Of a stretch of 64,000 nucleotides of DNA, positions 43,416-52,118 are shown one piece after another. The first letter of the stretch is position 1, and the number at the start of each line of letters is the position of its first letter. The translations under genes were made by a program, and so were the position numbers. Source of the DNA: Granulicella pectinivorans. GTDB lineage: Bacteria > Acidobacteriota > Terriglobia > Terriglobales > Acidobacteriaceae. The notes under the pieces are model-generated. The model searched no databases and was not told the origin of the DNA. It saw only the letters and a program-made list of their open reading frames with translations. The stretch spans positions 3,844,001 to 3,908,000 of the forward strand of contig NZ_FOZL01000001.1 of the NCBI RefSeq assembly GCF_900114625.1, read 5' to 3'.

Positions 43416-43594
43416 TCGACGGGTGCCCATCCTCAGATCGGCGGCGCGCCGGCGAGAGAGGGTGGGGTCCTCCGTCACATCTCAGCGAAGTCTCGCCCAC
43501 TCCCCCTTCTCCTCCACAAATCCCCACTATAAGAGCGAAAGCCATGCTATCGTCCGACTAACCCGCAAGGGCTATTCAAACGACGAGAAGCCTC
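43416..43594. repeat. Intergenic region with degenerate repeat
   Basis: No gene seen. CGGGTGCCCATCCTC (from 43421) and GAGAGAGGGTGGG (43454-43466) form an imperfect palindrome resembling the intergenic element at 47.4 kb. A 28-base segment (43463-43490, TGGGGTCC..CATCTCAGCGAAG) is also about 80 percent identical to 47389-47417. The MFS promoter must lie in the remainder. Confidence 0.45.
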
Positions 43595-44881
43595 ATGACT
43601 GTGGACGTTGCTCCTGCTTCAGACCCCGTCACCCGCTCGGCCCTTCGTAAAGCCTCTTGGCGTCTGCTCCCTCTCATCGGCCTCGGCTACGCCACCGCTT
43701 ACATGGATCGAGTGAACATCAGCTTCGCGTCGCTCCAGATGAACCGCGACCTGCACTTCTCGAACACTGTCTACGGCTTTGGAGCGGGCCTCTTCTTTCT
43801 CAGCTACGCCGCCTGCGAGATCCCGTCCAACCTCCTGCTCTACCGCTTCGGTGCCCGCCGCTGGCTAGCCCGCATTATGGTCACCTGGGGCCTCATCGCC
43901 ATGGCCATGGTCTTCGTCCGAACGCCGCTCCAGTTCTACGCGGCCCGTTTCTTCCTTGGAATGGCGGAAGCAGGCTTCTTTCCCGGCGTCGTCTTCTACC
44001 TGATGCAGTGGTTTCCGCCCGAGCAGCGCGGACGCGCCGTCTCCCGCTTCTACATCGGCTTCCCTCTGTCCTCCGTCTTCATGGGCCTCGTTGCTGGCGC
44101 TCTCCTCAACCTGCAAGGACACCTCGGCCTAGCCGGCTGGCAATGGCTCTTCATCGTGGAAGGCCTCCCCGCCGTCATCCTCGGCATACTCTTCTTCCTC
44201 CTGCTGCCCGAAACCCCAGCCCAGGCAAAGTGGCTCACCCCCGAAGAGCGCGACGCCATCATGACCCGCGTACCCGCCCCCAAAGACCCATCCACCCACG
44301 CCCTGGCCCCCGCCTTCAAAGACTCCCGCGTCTGGCTCCTCGGCCTCTTCATCTTCTTCACCCTCGCCTCCGGCTACGCCTACAGCTTCTCCGCCCCGGC
44401 CATCGTCCAGAAAGTCACCGGCCTCCCCATCACCAACGTCGGCTACCTCATCGCGGCAATGAGCCTCGTCGGTGCCGTCGCCATGCTTATCAGCGCAGCC
44501 ATCGCCGATCGCCGCCGCCGTCCCTTTTCCCACGTCATCCCCGCCTGCATCGTCATCGCCGCGGCCTTCGTCGTCTTCGGCCTGGCGACCAACCCTGTCG
44601 TCTCCCTCACATCGCTCCTCGTCATCGTCGTCAGCAACTACTCCTATCAGGGGCCCCTGTGGTCCATCGGCAGCAGCTTCCTGGCCGGTCGCCGTGGCGC
44701 CGCAGCCGTCGCCGCCATGAACAGCATCGGCATCCTCGGCGGCTTCCTGGGCCCCTACTGGATGGGCTTCGCCCGCGACCTGACCGGCGACTACCAGCAC
44801 GGTCTCCTCGCCATGGCCGTGCCGATGCTCCTCGCCGCCGGCATCATGATCTATCTCAGCACAAGGTCGAGGCCCGCCTAA
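43595..44881 (+). CDS. MFS transporter, anion:cation symporter (phthalate permease-like) family
   Basis: 428 residues with 12 predicted helices. YMDRVNISFASLQMNRDLHFSNTVYGFGAGLFFLSYAACEIPSNLL is the signature N-terminal region of the ACS family. RFFLGMAEAGFFPGVVFYLMQWFPPEQRGRAVS is the conserved loop after helix 4. Members import organic acids or sugar acids with protons. GAGAAG precedes the ATG. The substrate cannot be told from sequence. Confidence 0.92.
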   Translation: MTVDVAPASDPVTRSALRKASWRLLPLIGLGYATAYMDRVNISFASLQMNRDLHFSNTVYGFGAGLFFLSYAACEIPSNLLLYRFGARRWLARIMVTWGLIAMAMVFVRTPLQFYAARFFLGMAEAGFFPGVVFYLMQWFPPEQRGRAVSRFYIGFPLSSVFMGLVAGALLNLQGHLGLAGWQWLFIVEGLPAVILGILFFLLLPETPAQAKWLTPEERDAIMTRVPAPKDPSTHALAPAFKDSRVWLLGLFIFFTLASGYAYSFSAPAIVQKVTGLPITNVGYLIAAMSLVGAVAMLISAAIADRRRRPFSHVIPACIVIAAAFVVFGLATNPVVSLTSLLVIVVSNYSYQGPLWSIGSSFLAGRRGAAAVAAMNSIGILGGFLGPYWMGFARDLTGDYQHGLLAMAVPMLLAAGIMIYLSTRSRPA

Positions 44882-44931
44882 AAATCCTGTTACCAAGTGG
44901 TTCCGGCCATCTATCCCACCGCCGAACCCTG

Positions 44932-44944
44932 TACGATTGCCCCT
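44932..44944 (+). promoter_or_regulatory. Probable leaderless promoter of the CDF transporter gene
   Basis: TACGAT at 44932-44937 lies seven bases before the ATG, and there is no Shine-Dalgarno. Confidence 0.4.
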
Positions 44945-46405
44945 ATGAGCCTCACGGCACAACCGAACGCAGCCGTGCCCGCTCCGCATGCCGAAAAGCG
45001 CGCCGCCGCCTTCTCGTCCGTCCTGGCCGCCTTCGGCATCACCCTCCTCAAGCTCATCACCGGCCTCCTCACCGGCTCGCTCGGCATGCTCTCCGAGGCC
45101 GCGCACTCCGGCATCGACCTCATCGCCGCCGCCATCACCCTGCTCTCCGTCAACGTCTCCGACCGCCCCGCCGACGAGGACCACAACTACGGCCACGGCA
45201 AGATCGAGTCCCTCTCTGCCTTCGTCGAGACCGGCCTGATGCTCATCTCTAGCATCTGGATCGTCTACGAGTCCCTCCACCGCATCCTCGGCCGCACCCA
45301 CCTCGCCCTGGTCATGTCCCCCTGGCCCATAGTCGTTCTTCTGCTCTCCATTGCGGTCGACTACACCCGCTCCCGCAACCTCCACCGCGTCGCCGTCGCC
45401 TACGCCAGCGAAGCCCTCGAGGCCGACGCCGTTCACTTCGGCACCGACATCTGGTCCTCCTTCGCCGTCCTCCTCGGCCTCTCCGCCGCCTACGCCGGCG
45501 AGCGCTTCCACATCCCCGGGCTCGAGCTCGCCGACCCTATCGCCGCCCTCGTCGTCTCGCTCATCATCCTCAAGGTCTGCTACGCCCTCGCCAGCAAGAC
45601 CATCGACAACCTCCTCGACGCCACCCCGCCCGAGACCCGTAAGCAGATCCGCCGCCAACTCATCCACGACCTCCTCGCCATCCCCGGCGTCATCTCCGTC
45701 GACCGCCTCCGCACCCGCCGCTCCGGAGCCACCTACTTCGCCGACCTTACCCTCGGCATCCCCCGCAACGTCACCTTCCAGCGCTCCGAGCAGATCACCA
45801 TGGCCGCCACCGCCGCCGTCCAGCTCCTCTACCCCGGCGCCGACGTCGTCGTCCACTCCGTCCCCACCGCCTCCCTCGCCGAGTCTGTCCACGACCGCAT
45901 CCGCGCCGTCGCCGCCCGCGCCAACCTCTCCATCCACGACGTCTCCGTCCAGCAATACGACGGACACCTCCACGTCGAGCAGCATCTCGAAGTCGACGAG
46001 ACCCTCCCGCTGCGTCAGGCCCATGACCTCGTCACCAAGCTCGAGGCCGACATGCGCCTGGAGGTCCCCGCCATCTCCACCATCCTCACCCACATCGAGT
46101 CCGAGCCCGCCACCATCCTCCACCCCGCCGTCCTCGAACACGACCGTCAGCTAGAGCGCCGCCTCCGCACCGCCGCCCGCGCCTACCCCAAGATCCTCGA
46201 CATCCACGACGTCCTCGTCACCCACATGCCCTCCCACGGATCGGACCGTATCCAGGTCAACTGCCACTGTACCCTGCCCGACGATCTCCCCATGTCCGAG
46301 GTCCACGACATCATCACCGCCCTCGAAGGCAGCTTCAAGCTCGAAAATCCCGAGGTCGCCCGCCTCCTCATCCACCCCGAACCTGCCACCGACAACCGGA
46401 GATGA
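44945..46405 (+). CDS. Cation diffusion facilitator with extended cytoplasmic region
   Basis: 486 residues from MSLTAQPNAAVPAPHAEKRA, against about 300 for a typical CDF. Six helices occupy about 20-215, with metal residues in AAHSGIDLIAA and DAVHFGTDIWSS and the cytoplasmic NYGHGKIES motif. The remaining 270 residues contain three segments with the cytoplasmic dimerisation-domain pattern: IPGVISVDRLRTRRSGATYFADL, LSIHDVSVQQYDGHLHVEQHLEV and KILDIHDVLVTHMPSHGSDRI. It should export Zn, Co, Fe or Mn; the triplicated domain is unusual. Confidence 0.92.
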   Translation: MSLTAQPNAAVPAPHAEKRAAAFSSVLAAFGITLLKLITGLLTGSLGMLSEAAHSGIDLIAAAITLLSVNVSDRPADEDHNYGHGKIESLSAFVETGLMLISSIWIVYESLHRILGRTHLALVMSPWPIVVLLLSIAVDYTRSRNLHRVAVAYASEALEADAVHFGTDIWSSFAVLLGLSAAYAGERFHIPGLELADPIAALVVSLIILKVCYALASKTIDNLLDATPPETRKQIRRQLIHDLLAIPGVISVDRLRTRRSGATYFADLTLGIPRNVTFQRSEQITMAATAAVQLLYPGADVVVHSVPTASLAESVHDRIRAVAARANLSIHDVSVQQYDGHLHVEQHLEVDETLPLRQAHDLVTKLEADMRLEVPAISTILTHIESEPATILHPAVLEHDRQLERRLRTAARAYPKILDIHDVLVTHMPSHGSDRIQVNCHCTLPDDLPMSEVHDIITALEGSFKLENPEVARLLIHPEPATDNRR

Positions 46406-46505
46406 AACAGTTCTGAGTTCCAAGGATCCCTCGATAGAAACCAAACAACTCAAACCCGCAAACGAACAACTTACAACCTAGAACTGACAACGTACATCTG
46501 CCCCT

Positions 46506-47372
46506 ATGAGCACTCAACTCCGCATCCTCCGCCTCTTCAACCTCGCCTTCGGCACACTCGCCATGCTGGCGGTTGCGCTGCTCTCCGCCTTCATTACCAT
46601 GCGCCTCGCCATTCACGGCCGTGAGGTCGACGTCCCCAGCTTCTCCGGCCTGTCCGTTCCCGACGCCCAGAAGCGCGCCCGCTCCAAGGGGCTCTCGCTC
46701 AACATCGAGAACCGCTTCTACTCCACCAGCATCCCCGCCGGCCACCTCATCAGCCAGTCCCCCTCTCCCGGCGAGACCGTCCGCCGCGACTCCGAGGTCC
46801 GCGTCACCGAATCCCTCGGATCCCAGCAGGTCCAGATCCCCAACACCATCGGCCAGTCCGAGCGCTCCGCCACCATCGCCATCAAGCGCCTCACCCTGGA
46901 GCTCGGCACCGTCTCCTACCTCCCCACCGACGGGCCGCCCGACACCGTCCTCGCCCAGTCCCCCCCGCCCAACGCGACGAACGTAGATGGCCCCCGCGTC
47001 TCGCTCCTCATCTCCCAGCCCCCCGACGCCGCCTCCCCCGATACCTTCGTCATGCCCAACCTCACCGGCACCTCCTTCGCCGTGGCCAGCTTCCGCGCCG
47101 CCGCCGCCGGTCTGCACATCATCCGCACTCCCGACCCCGTGGCCGTAGCGGCCGCCAACCCCGACGGCTCCGCGAGCCCCGCCACTGCCAGCGGTGCCTA
47201 CCAGGATGCCGTCCCCGTCACCCCAACCTTCACCTACCCAACCGGCAACGTAGTCGCCCAATTCCCTCTGGCCGGCCACAAAGTCACCCGAGGCGACGGC
47301 GTCCACCTCGCCTTCTCCCACCCCACCCCCACCGTCGACGCTACCCCGGCCACTCCAACCCCTGCTCCGTAA
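46506..47372 (+). CDS. Membrane-anchored PASTA-domain protein
   Basis: 288 residues. One N-terminal helix (LAFGTLAMLAVALLSAFITM) anchors three consecutive PASTA domains: VDVPSFSGLSVPDAQKRARSKG, VQIPNTIGQSERSATIAIKR and FVMPNLTGTSFAVASFRAAA, each followed by a ...SPxPG-type turn. The tail is Pro/Thr-rich. PASTA domains bind cell-wall muropeptides or beta-lactams; no kinase or transpeptidase domain is present. TTACAA, 16 bases, then TACATC ends seven bases before the ATG and may give a leaderless transcript. Confidence 0.88.
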   Translation: MSTQLRILRLFNLAFGTLAMLAVALLSAFITMRLAIHGREVDVPSFSGLSVPDAQKRARSKGLSLNIENRFYSTSIPAGHLISQSPSPGETVRRDSEVRVTESLGSQQVQIPNTIGQSERSATIAIKRLTLELGTVSYLPTDGPPDTVLAQSPPPNATNVDGPRVSLLISQPPDAASPDTFVMPNLTGTSFAVASFRAAAAGLHIIRTPDPVAVAAANPDGSASPATASGAYQDAVPVTPTFTYPTGNVVAQFPLAGHKVTRGDGVHLAFSHPTPTVDATPATPTPAP

Positions 47373-47433
47373 GAATCATCCGGATGGCTGGGGTCCTGCG
47401 GTCATAGCTCAGGGAAGCCACAAACCCGGGTGC

Positions 47434-47459
47434 CCCACATCTCGATTCTGAGATGTGGG
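47434..47459. repeat. Palindromic intergenic element, copy 2
   Basis: A perfect 10-bp stem (CCCACATCTC / GAGATGTGGG) with loop GATTCT, inside a longer conserved context beginning ACAAACC about 14 bases upstream. The 26-base core is identical to the copy at 48657 and shares its frame with 13700. It lies between the PASTA and Gfo/Idh/MocA genes. Confidence 0.85.
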
Positions 47460-47528
47460 TGTGAAGCCGCGAAACTCAACCGAGGCCCACTCCGCCCAAT
47501 GCCCTACCCACCCCATCGAATCGTGCGT

Positions 47529-47542
47529 TATCCTTCTCCCCT
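47529..47542 (+). promoter_or_regulatory. Possible leaderless promoter of the Gfo/Idh/MocA gene
   Basis: TATCCT at 47529-47534 lies eight bases before the ATG, and there is no Shine-Dalgarno. Confidence 0.35.
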
Positions 47543-48640
47543 ATGCGCCGACTCCTCACGTTCCTCCTCGTAGCGACCGCATCCAGCCTCCCCGCCCAGC
47601 AAGCCCCCATCAAAGTCGCCATCATCGGCCTCACCCACAACCACGTAGCCGGCTTCCTCAGCGCCCTCCCCAGGAGCCACTCGGCTGAACTCGTAGCGAT
47701 TGTGGAGCCCGACCAGGCCCTCGTCCAGAAGTACACCACCCGCTTCCATCTCGACCCCACCCTCTTCTACCCAGATGAAGCCCAGATGCTCAACAAGCTC
47801 CACCCCGACGCAGTCCTTGTCTACACCTCCATCTACAGACATCGCCGAGTCATCGAGATCGCTGCCCATCACGGCGTCTCCGCCATGGTCGAGAAGCCTC
47901 TAGCCACAACCGTCGAAGATGCTCTCTCCATCCGCGACCTTGCCCGCGCCAACCACATCCAGGTCCTCACCAACTACGAGACCACCTGGTACTCCTCCAA
48001 CATGGAAGCCCTCAACGAAGCGGCCAGCGGCAAACTCGGCGAGGTCCGCAAGGTCATCGTTCGCGACGGCCACGAGGGACCGAAGGAGATCGGCGTCACC
48101 CCCGAGTTCCTGGATTGGCTCACCGACCCCGTCCAGAACGGAGCCGGCGCCATGTTCGACTTCGGCTGTTACGGAGCCGACATGGTCACCCAGATGATGC
48201 ACGGTCAGACCCCCATCTCCGTCACCGCGGTCGCCCAGACCGACAAGCCCGGCACCTACCCCAGGGTCGACGACGACGCCACAATCGTCCTCCGCTACCC
48301 CCACACCCAGGCCGTCCTGCTCCCCTCCTGGAACTGGTCCTTCTCCGTCAAGAACATGGAGGTCTACGGAGTCAACGGAACCATCTTCACCGTAGCCTCG
48401 GACCACATCCGCACCCGCTACAAGGGCGACAAAACCGAAACCGAATCGACCGCACCCCCACTATCCCCCGAACACGCAACCTCATTGGACTATCTGGCGG
48501 CCGTCCTCCACCATCAAATCGACTCCAAAGGCGACCTCTCCTCCCTAGAAACCAACATGGTCGTAGTCCAGATCCTCGACGCCGCCCGCCGCAGCGCCAA
48601 AACCGGCCAAACCATCCGTCTAACCCCGTTGCCCAACTAA
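47543..48640 (+). CDS. Exported Gfo/Idh/MocA-family oxidoreductase
   Basis: 365 residues with a Sec-type signal (MRRLLTFLLVATASSLPAQQ). The Rossmann start is IKVAIIGLTHNHVAGFLSAL, the cofactor lysine motif is VEKPLATT, and the C-terminal domain carries GAGAMFDFGCYGADMVTQMM. The usual GxGxxG is altered to GLTHNH, as in several exported relatives. It probably acts on sugars or sugar derivatives outside the cytoplasm with tightly bound NAD(P); the substrate is unknown. Confidence 0.87.
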   Translation: MRRLLTFLLVATASSLPAQQAPIKVAIIGLTHNHVAGFLSALPRSHSAELVAIVEPDQALVQKYTTRFHLDPTLFYPDEAQMLNKLHPDAVLVYTSIYRHRRVIEIAAHHGVSAMVEKPLATTVEDALSIRDLARANHIQVLTNYETTWYSSNMEALNEAASGKLGEVRKVIVRDGHEGPKEIGVTPEFLDWLTDPVQNGAGAMFDFGCYGADMVTQMMHGQTPISVTAVAQTDKPGTYPRVDDDATIVLRYPHTQAVLLPSWNWSFSVKNMEVYGVNGTIFTVASDHIRTRYKGDKTETESTAPPLSPEHATSLDYLAAVLHHQIDSKGDLSSLETNMVVVQILDAARRSAKTGQTIRLTPLPN

Positions 48641-48656
48641 TCCACAAACCGGATGT

Positions 48657-48682
48657 CCCACATCTCGATTCTGAGATGTGGG
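48657..48682. repeat. Palindromic intergenic element, copy 3
   Basis: Core identical to 47434-47459, in the same orientation, with near-identical flanks (ACAAACCGGATGT upstream, TTTG downstream). It lies 17 bases after the Gfo/Idh/MocA stop. Confidence 0.85.
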
Positions 48683-48739
48683 TTTGCCGCCCCGTCATGA
48701 AAAAAACGAGCGCTCCGAGAAACAAGGCGTCTTTCAGGT

Positions 48740-49798
48740 ATGAGATCCCGAGTCATCCATGCCGCTCTACTGGCCTTGCTTCTCACCCCTCCGCCAGCCC
48801 CATCCCAGTTGAAGCAATACAAGGCCGTCGACCCTCCTCAGCCCGGCGAGAACATAGCCCAACCCTGTCAATACGAGGTCTCGTTTCCCGCCGCACAAGT
48901 CCCCGTCAAGGCCGCATGGGTCATCTACGATCGTGGCCCCGATATCACCAGCTTCTACACCGACCCCGGCGTCATCGCCTTTGCCAGCAAAAACAGCATC
49001 GCCATGGTCCTCGCCCACCAATGCCCAGCCTCACGCACCGCCGAAGAGGGCGAGATGGACATGAACCCGGGAAATGGCCTTGGCCGCTCCCTCTTCTCGG
49101 CCTTAGCAAACCTCGGCTCAGAAAGCGGCCACCCGGAATTAGCTAAGGCAAAGCTCATCCTCCTCGGTTTCTCCGGTACAGGTGCCTACTTCGGGCATTT
49201 CGTCGCATATTCGCCGGATCGAGTCTTGGCCTCCATCCTCGCCAATCCCGGCCAGACCGATCCGGACAACGTCGACAAGATCACGCTCGACACGAACGGC
49301 ATCGCCGTACCCGAGTTGATCGTCGCAGGAGGCCACGACGCCATCGCAGGCGTGACCAAACCCTACGCCTTTTATGACCACCACCGCACCCACCACGCCC
49401 CATGGATCTTCCTTGTCCAGAACAATATCCCCCACTGTTGCATCAACAACATCCGTCCCTTCCTCCTCGACTGGCTCCAGGCCGTCATCGACGCAAGAAA
49501 GCCCAGCCCCAATCGGCCTCTGCGCCCCATGAACCAGATAGCGGGCTGGTACGGATCCATCCAGCCCTGTCCCACCCAATACCAGGACCACTGGGGACTC
49601 CCGCTATGGAACGTCTGCGACGCCCATATCTCACGCAACCGCACCGCCTTCCCTCCAAACGAAAAGCCAGCCGCCTTCTTCCCCACCCAAGCCTTAGCCC
49701 AGGAATGGCTGGCCTACATCAAGCAGCCCAACCACCCCAAAACCTCCTTCTCCCGCCCCGACCACCCGGAGTTCGGAGAGCCAAAACCCGTAAAGTGA
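48740..49798 (+). CDS. Exported alpha/beta-hydrolase-like protein
   Basis: 352 residues with a signal peptide (MRSRVIHAALLALLLTPPPA). The nucleophile elbow is LGFSGTGAY (G-x-S-x-G) and VAGGHDAIAG could supply the acid. The histidine may be in QNNIPHCCINN. It looks like an alpha/beta-hydrolase-fold esterase or PHB-depolymerase-like enzyme acting outside the cytoplasm. Four or more cysteines suggest disulfides. It ends one base before the convergent rsmB stop. Confidence 0.7.
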   Translation: MRSRVIHAALLALLLTPPPAPSQLKQYKAVDPPQPGENIAQPCQYEVSFPAAQVPVKAAWVIYDRGPDITSFYTDPGVIAFASKNSIAMVLAHQCPASRTAEEGEMDMNPGNGLGRSLFSALANLGSESGHPELAKAKLILLGFSGTGAYFGHFVAYSPDRVLASILANPGQTDPDNVDKITLDTNGIAVPELIVAGGHDAIAGVTKPYAFYDHHRTHHAPWIFLVQNNIPHCCINNIRPFLLDWLQAVIDARKPSPNRPLRPMNQIAGWYGSIQPCPTQYQDHWGLPLWNVCDAHISRNRTAFPPNEKPAAFFPTQALAQEWLAYIKQPNHPKTSFSRPDHPEFGEPKPVK

Positions 49799-49799
49799 A

Positions 49800-51170
49800 C
49801 TAAACCCGCTCCACCACCACCGCAAAGAACCCATCACACCCATCCACCCCAGGCAATGTCCGAAGCGCCCCATCCACCACCGCCGAAGACAAATCCCCAC
49901 CCTCCTTCAACCCCGGAATCCCACCCAGAAACTCCCCCACCGGAATCCGTCTGAACCCGTCCCCAACCGTCCCCACCACCGCCTCATTCTCCTCCGGCTC
50001 CAGCGAACACGTCGAATAGACCAGCCGTCCCCCCGGAGCCAGCCTCTTCAGCGCCGCCCCCAGAATCTCCCTCTGGCGCCCAGCCTGCCGCCCCAACTCC
50101 TCCTGCGTCATCCGAAACCGAATCTCCGGATTCCGAGCCAGCGTCCCCGTCCCGCTGCAAGGCACATCGCACAAAATCAGATCGAACTCGCCTTCAGAGG
50201 CCGGTAACGCAGCCGCATCCACCGCCAGCGTCCGAACCCCCTCCGCATACGAGTGCCGCCGCAGCCGCCCCTTCATCTGCTCCAGACGCCGCGCACTCAC
50301 ATCGCTAGCCAGTACCTCGCCCTTGGTCCTCAGAGCAAGCATCAGCGTCTTCCCCCCAGGAGCCGCGCAGCAATCCCAAACCCGCAGCGCCCTCCCCTCG
50401 ACCGCCGGAGCCGCCGCCGCCGCAATCTCCGCCACCAGCCTCGATCCATCGTCCATCTGCGGCATCTTCCCCGCGCCCTGGTCCCCGTTATCGAGCGCCT
50501 CGAACACCCCACCCGCCACCGGCTCCGTCTGGTCCGCCTCGCAGATCTTCAGCGCCTTATCCCGCCCGTAGTTAGCCACCCACCGCTCCACCATCCAGCG
50601 TGGATGCCCTAACCGCTCCGCAAACGCCGCGACCGATTCAAAGATCCGCTCCTTCGGCTTCTGCGCCGCTGCCACCTTGCGCAGAATCGCATTCACCATC
50701 CCGGTCGCATGCGGATGACCCGCCGCCCGGCAAAGCTCCACCGACTCACTCAACGCCGCATGCGCCGGAATCCGGTCCATATGCTGCAACTGGAACGCCC
50801 CCATCCGCAGCGCCAGCGCGACCGGCTCCGGCAGAGCCTGATCCGGTCTCTGCAGATGCACTCTCACCCGTGCATCGAGCGCGATCTCCCAGCGCAGCAC
50901 ACCCATCACCAGCGCCGTGGCAAGATTCCGGTCCGCCTCCGAAAGCTCCTCCGTCCGCACCCCATGCAGCAGTTCGTCGCTATGCCCCTTGTTCGCTCCG
51001 ACCAGCAACAAAATCTCAAACGCCACCCGCCGTGCAGGAGATACCTTGGCCTGAGCCTCCGCCGCCGACCGGGTCGGCCCGGCACTGGCAGGCCTGCCCT
51101 TCACAAACTGGCGCGGCTTCTTTCCTGCTCCCTGTTCCCTGGTCCCTGATCCCTGCTTCCCCGGCTTCAC
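49800..51170 (-). CDS. rsmB: 16S rRNA m5C967 methyltransferase RsmB
   Basis: 456 residues. An N-terminal NusB-like RNA-binding domain (about 45-175: PARRVAFEILLLVGANKGHSD ... VNAILRKVAA) precedes the SAM domain with CCAAPGGKTL and the catalytic cysteine pair DVPCSGTGTL and YSTCSLEPEENE. It methylates C967 of 16S rRNA. The start overlaps the fmt stop (ATGA). The first 45 residues are low-complexity, and part of them is encoded by a tandem 7-base repeat. Confidence 0.95.
   Translation of the reverse strand: MKPGKQGSGTREQGAGKKPRQFVKGRPASAGPTRSAAEAQAKVSPARRVAFEILLLVGANKGHSDELLHGVRTEELSEADRNLATALVMGVLRWEIALDARVRVHLQRPDQALPEPVALALRMGAFQLQHMDRIPAHAALSESVELCRAAGHPHATGMVNAILRKVAAAQKPKERIFESVAAFAERLGHPRWMVERWVANYGRDKALKICEADQTEPVAGGVFEALDNGDQGAGKMPQMDDGSRLVAEIAAAAAPAVEGRALRVWDCCAAPGGKTLMLALRTKGEVLASDVSARRLEQMKGRLRRHSYAEGVRTLAVDAAALPASEGEFDLILCDVPCSGTGTLARNPEIRFRMTQEELGRQAGRQREILGAALKRLAPGGRLVYSTCSLEPEENEAVVGTVGDGFRRIPVGEFLGGIPGLKEGGDLSSAVVDGALRTLPGVDGCDGFFAVVVERV
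51123..51157. repeat. Tandem 7-base repeat inside the 5' end of rsmB
   Basis: Five consecutive CCCTGNT units on the plus strand (first one TCCTGCT), read in rsmB as ANCAGGG repeats. They encode the low-complexity GSGTREQGAGK segment near the N-terminus. Seven is not a multiple of three, so unit gain or loss would shift the frame. Confidence 0.75.
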
Positions 51171-52099
51171 TGTCCCACCTGCTCGCCCGTCTTGATCTGG
51201 TATCCGCGCAGGAACTCCGAGGCCGCCATCCTCTTCTTGCCTTCCATCTGCACCTCGACCAGCTCGATGCTGGTCCGTTCACCACAAATAACCAGCAATC
51301 TACCACCTTCTACGACTACATTTCCCACCTGGCCATCCATTCCATCAGCAACTCGTAACCGGCTCAGAATCAGCTTCTTACCCCGCAAAAACGTGTATGC
51401 ACCCGGCCATGGCTGGAAGCCGCGCCAGCGGTCGTAAATCACCTTGGCCGGCCGCGAAAAATCGACCAGCCCATCCTCCCGCTTGAGAATCGGAGCCAGC
51501 GTGGCCAGCGCATGATTCTGCGCAATCGGTTGCACCGAACCATCCTCTAACCCCTGCAGAGTCTTCACGATAAGTTCGGCCCCGACCGCGGCCAACCCCT
51601 CAAATACATCCTCGGAAGTCTCCTCTTCGGCAATGGGAACCACCTGCGCCAGAAGCATCGGCCCCGTATCCAGCCCTGCTTCCAACAACATAGAGGTCAC
51701 CCCCGTATGAGTCTCGCCATTCGCCACCGCCCACTGAATCGGCGCGGCACCCCGGTACTTCGGCAGCAAACTTCCGTGTAAATTGATGTTTCCAAAGGGA
51801 GGAAGCGCCAACATCCAATCCGGGACAATGCGGCCATACGCAACAACCAGGATTACATCCGGCCTGATTTCTTCAAGTTGCGCCCGAAACTCAAGGTTGT
51901 TCTTGATTTTTTCAGGCTGGACGACTGAAATTCCAAGACCTTGTGCCGCGACCTTCACCGGTGGAGCCTGCATCACCAACCCGCGTCCCACACCGCGATC
52001 CGGCTGTGTCACGACAAGGCGCACATCATGCCCAGCCGCCACCACCGCCCGCAACGTCGGCACCGCAAACTCCGGGGTCCCACAAAAAACGATCTTCAT
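51167..52099 (-). CDS. fmt: Methionyl-tRNA formyltransferase
   Basis: 310 residues from MKIVFCGTPEFAVPTLRAVV, with GGAGGG five bases before the ATG. The formyl-transfer site is NINLHGSLLPKYRGAAPIQWA, followed by EAGLDTGPML. The C-terminal OB-like domain (about 205-310: FLRGKKLILSRLRV, LRGYQIKTGEQV) binds tRNA. It formylates initiator Met-tRNA; def, which removes the formyl group, is 19 bases upstream. Confidence 0.97.
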   Translation of the reverse strand: MKIVFCGTPEFAVPTLRAVVAAGHDVRLVVTQPDRGVGRGLVMQAPPVKVAAQGLGISVVQPEKIKNNLEFRAQLEEIRPDVILVVAYGRIVPDWMLALPPFGNINLHGSLLPKYRGAAPIQWAVANGETHTGVTSMLLEAGLDTGPMLLAQVVPIAEEETSEDVFEGLAAVGAELIVKTLQGLEDGSVQPIAQNHALATLAPILKREDGLVDFSRPAKVIYDRWRGFQPWPGAYTFLRGKKLILSRLRVADGMDGQVGNVVVEGGRLLVICGERTSIELVEVQMEGKKRMAASEFLRGYQIKTGEQVGQ

Positions 52100-52118
52100 C
52101 GGACCCTCCAGCCCAGCC

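Noticed and set aside
44129..46141. 670-codon minus-strand frame opposite the MFS and CDF genes
   Set aside because: Gly/Asp/Glu-rich antisense product spanning two genes with clear transmembrane and metal motifs on the plus strand.
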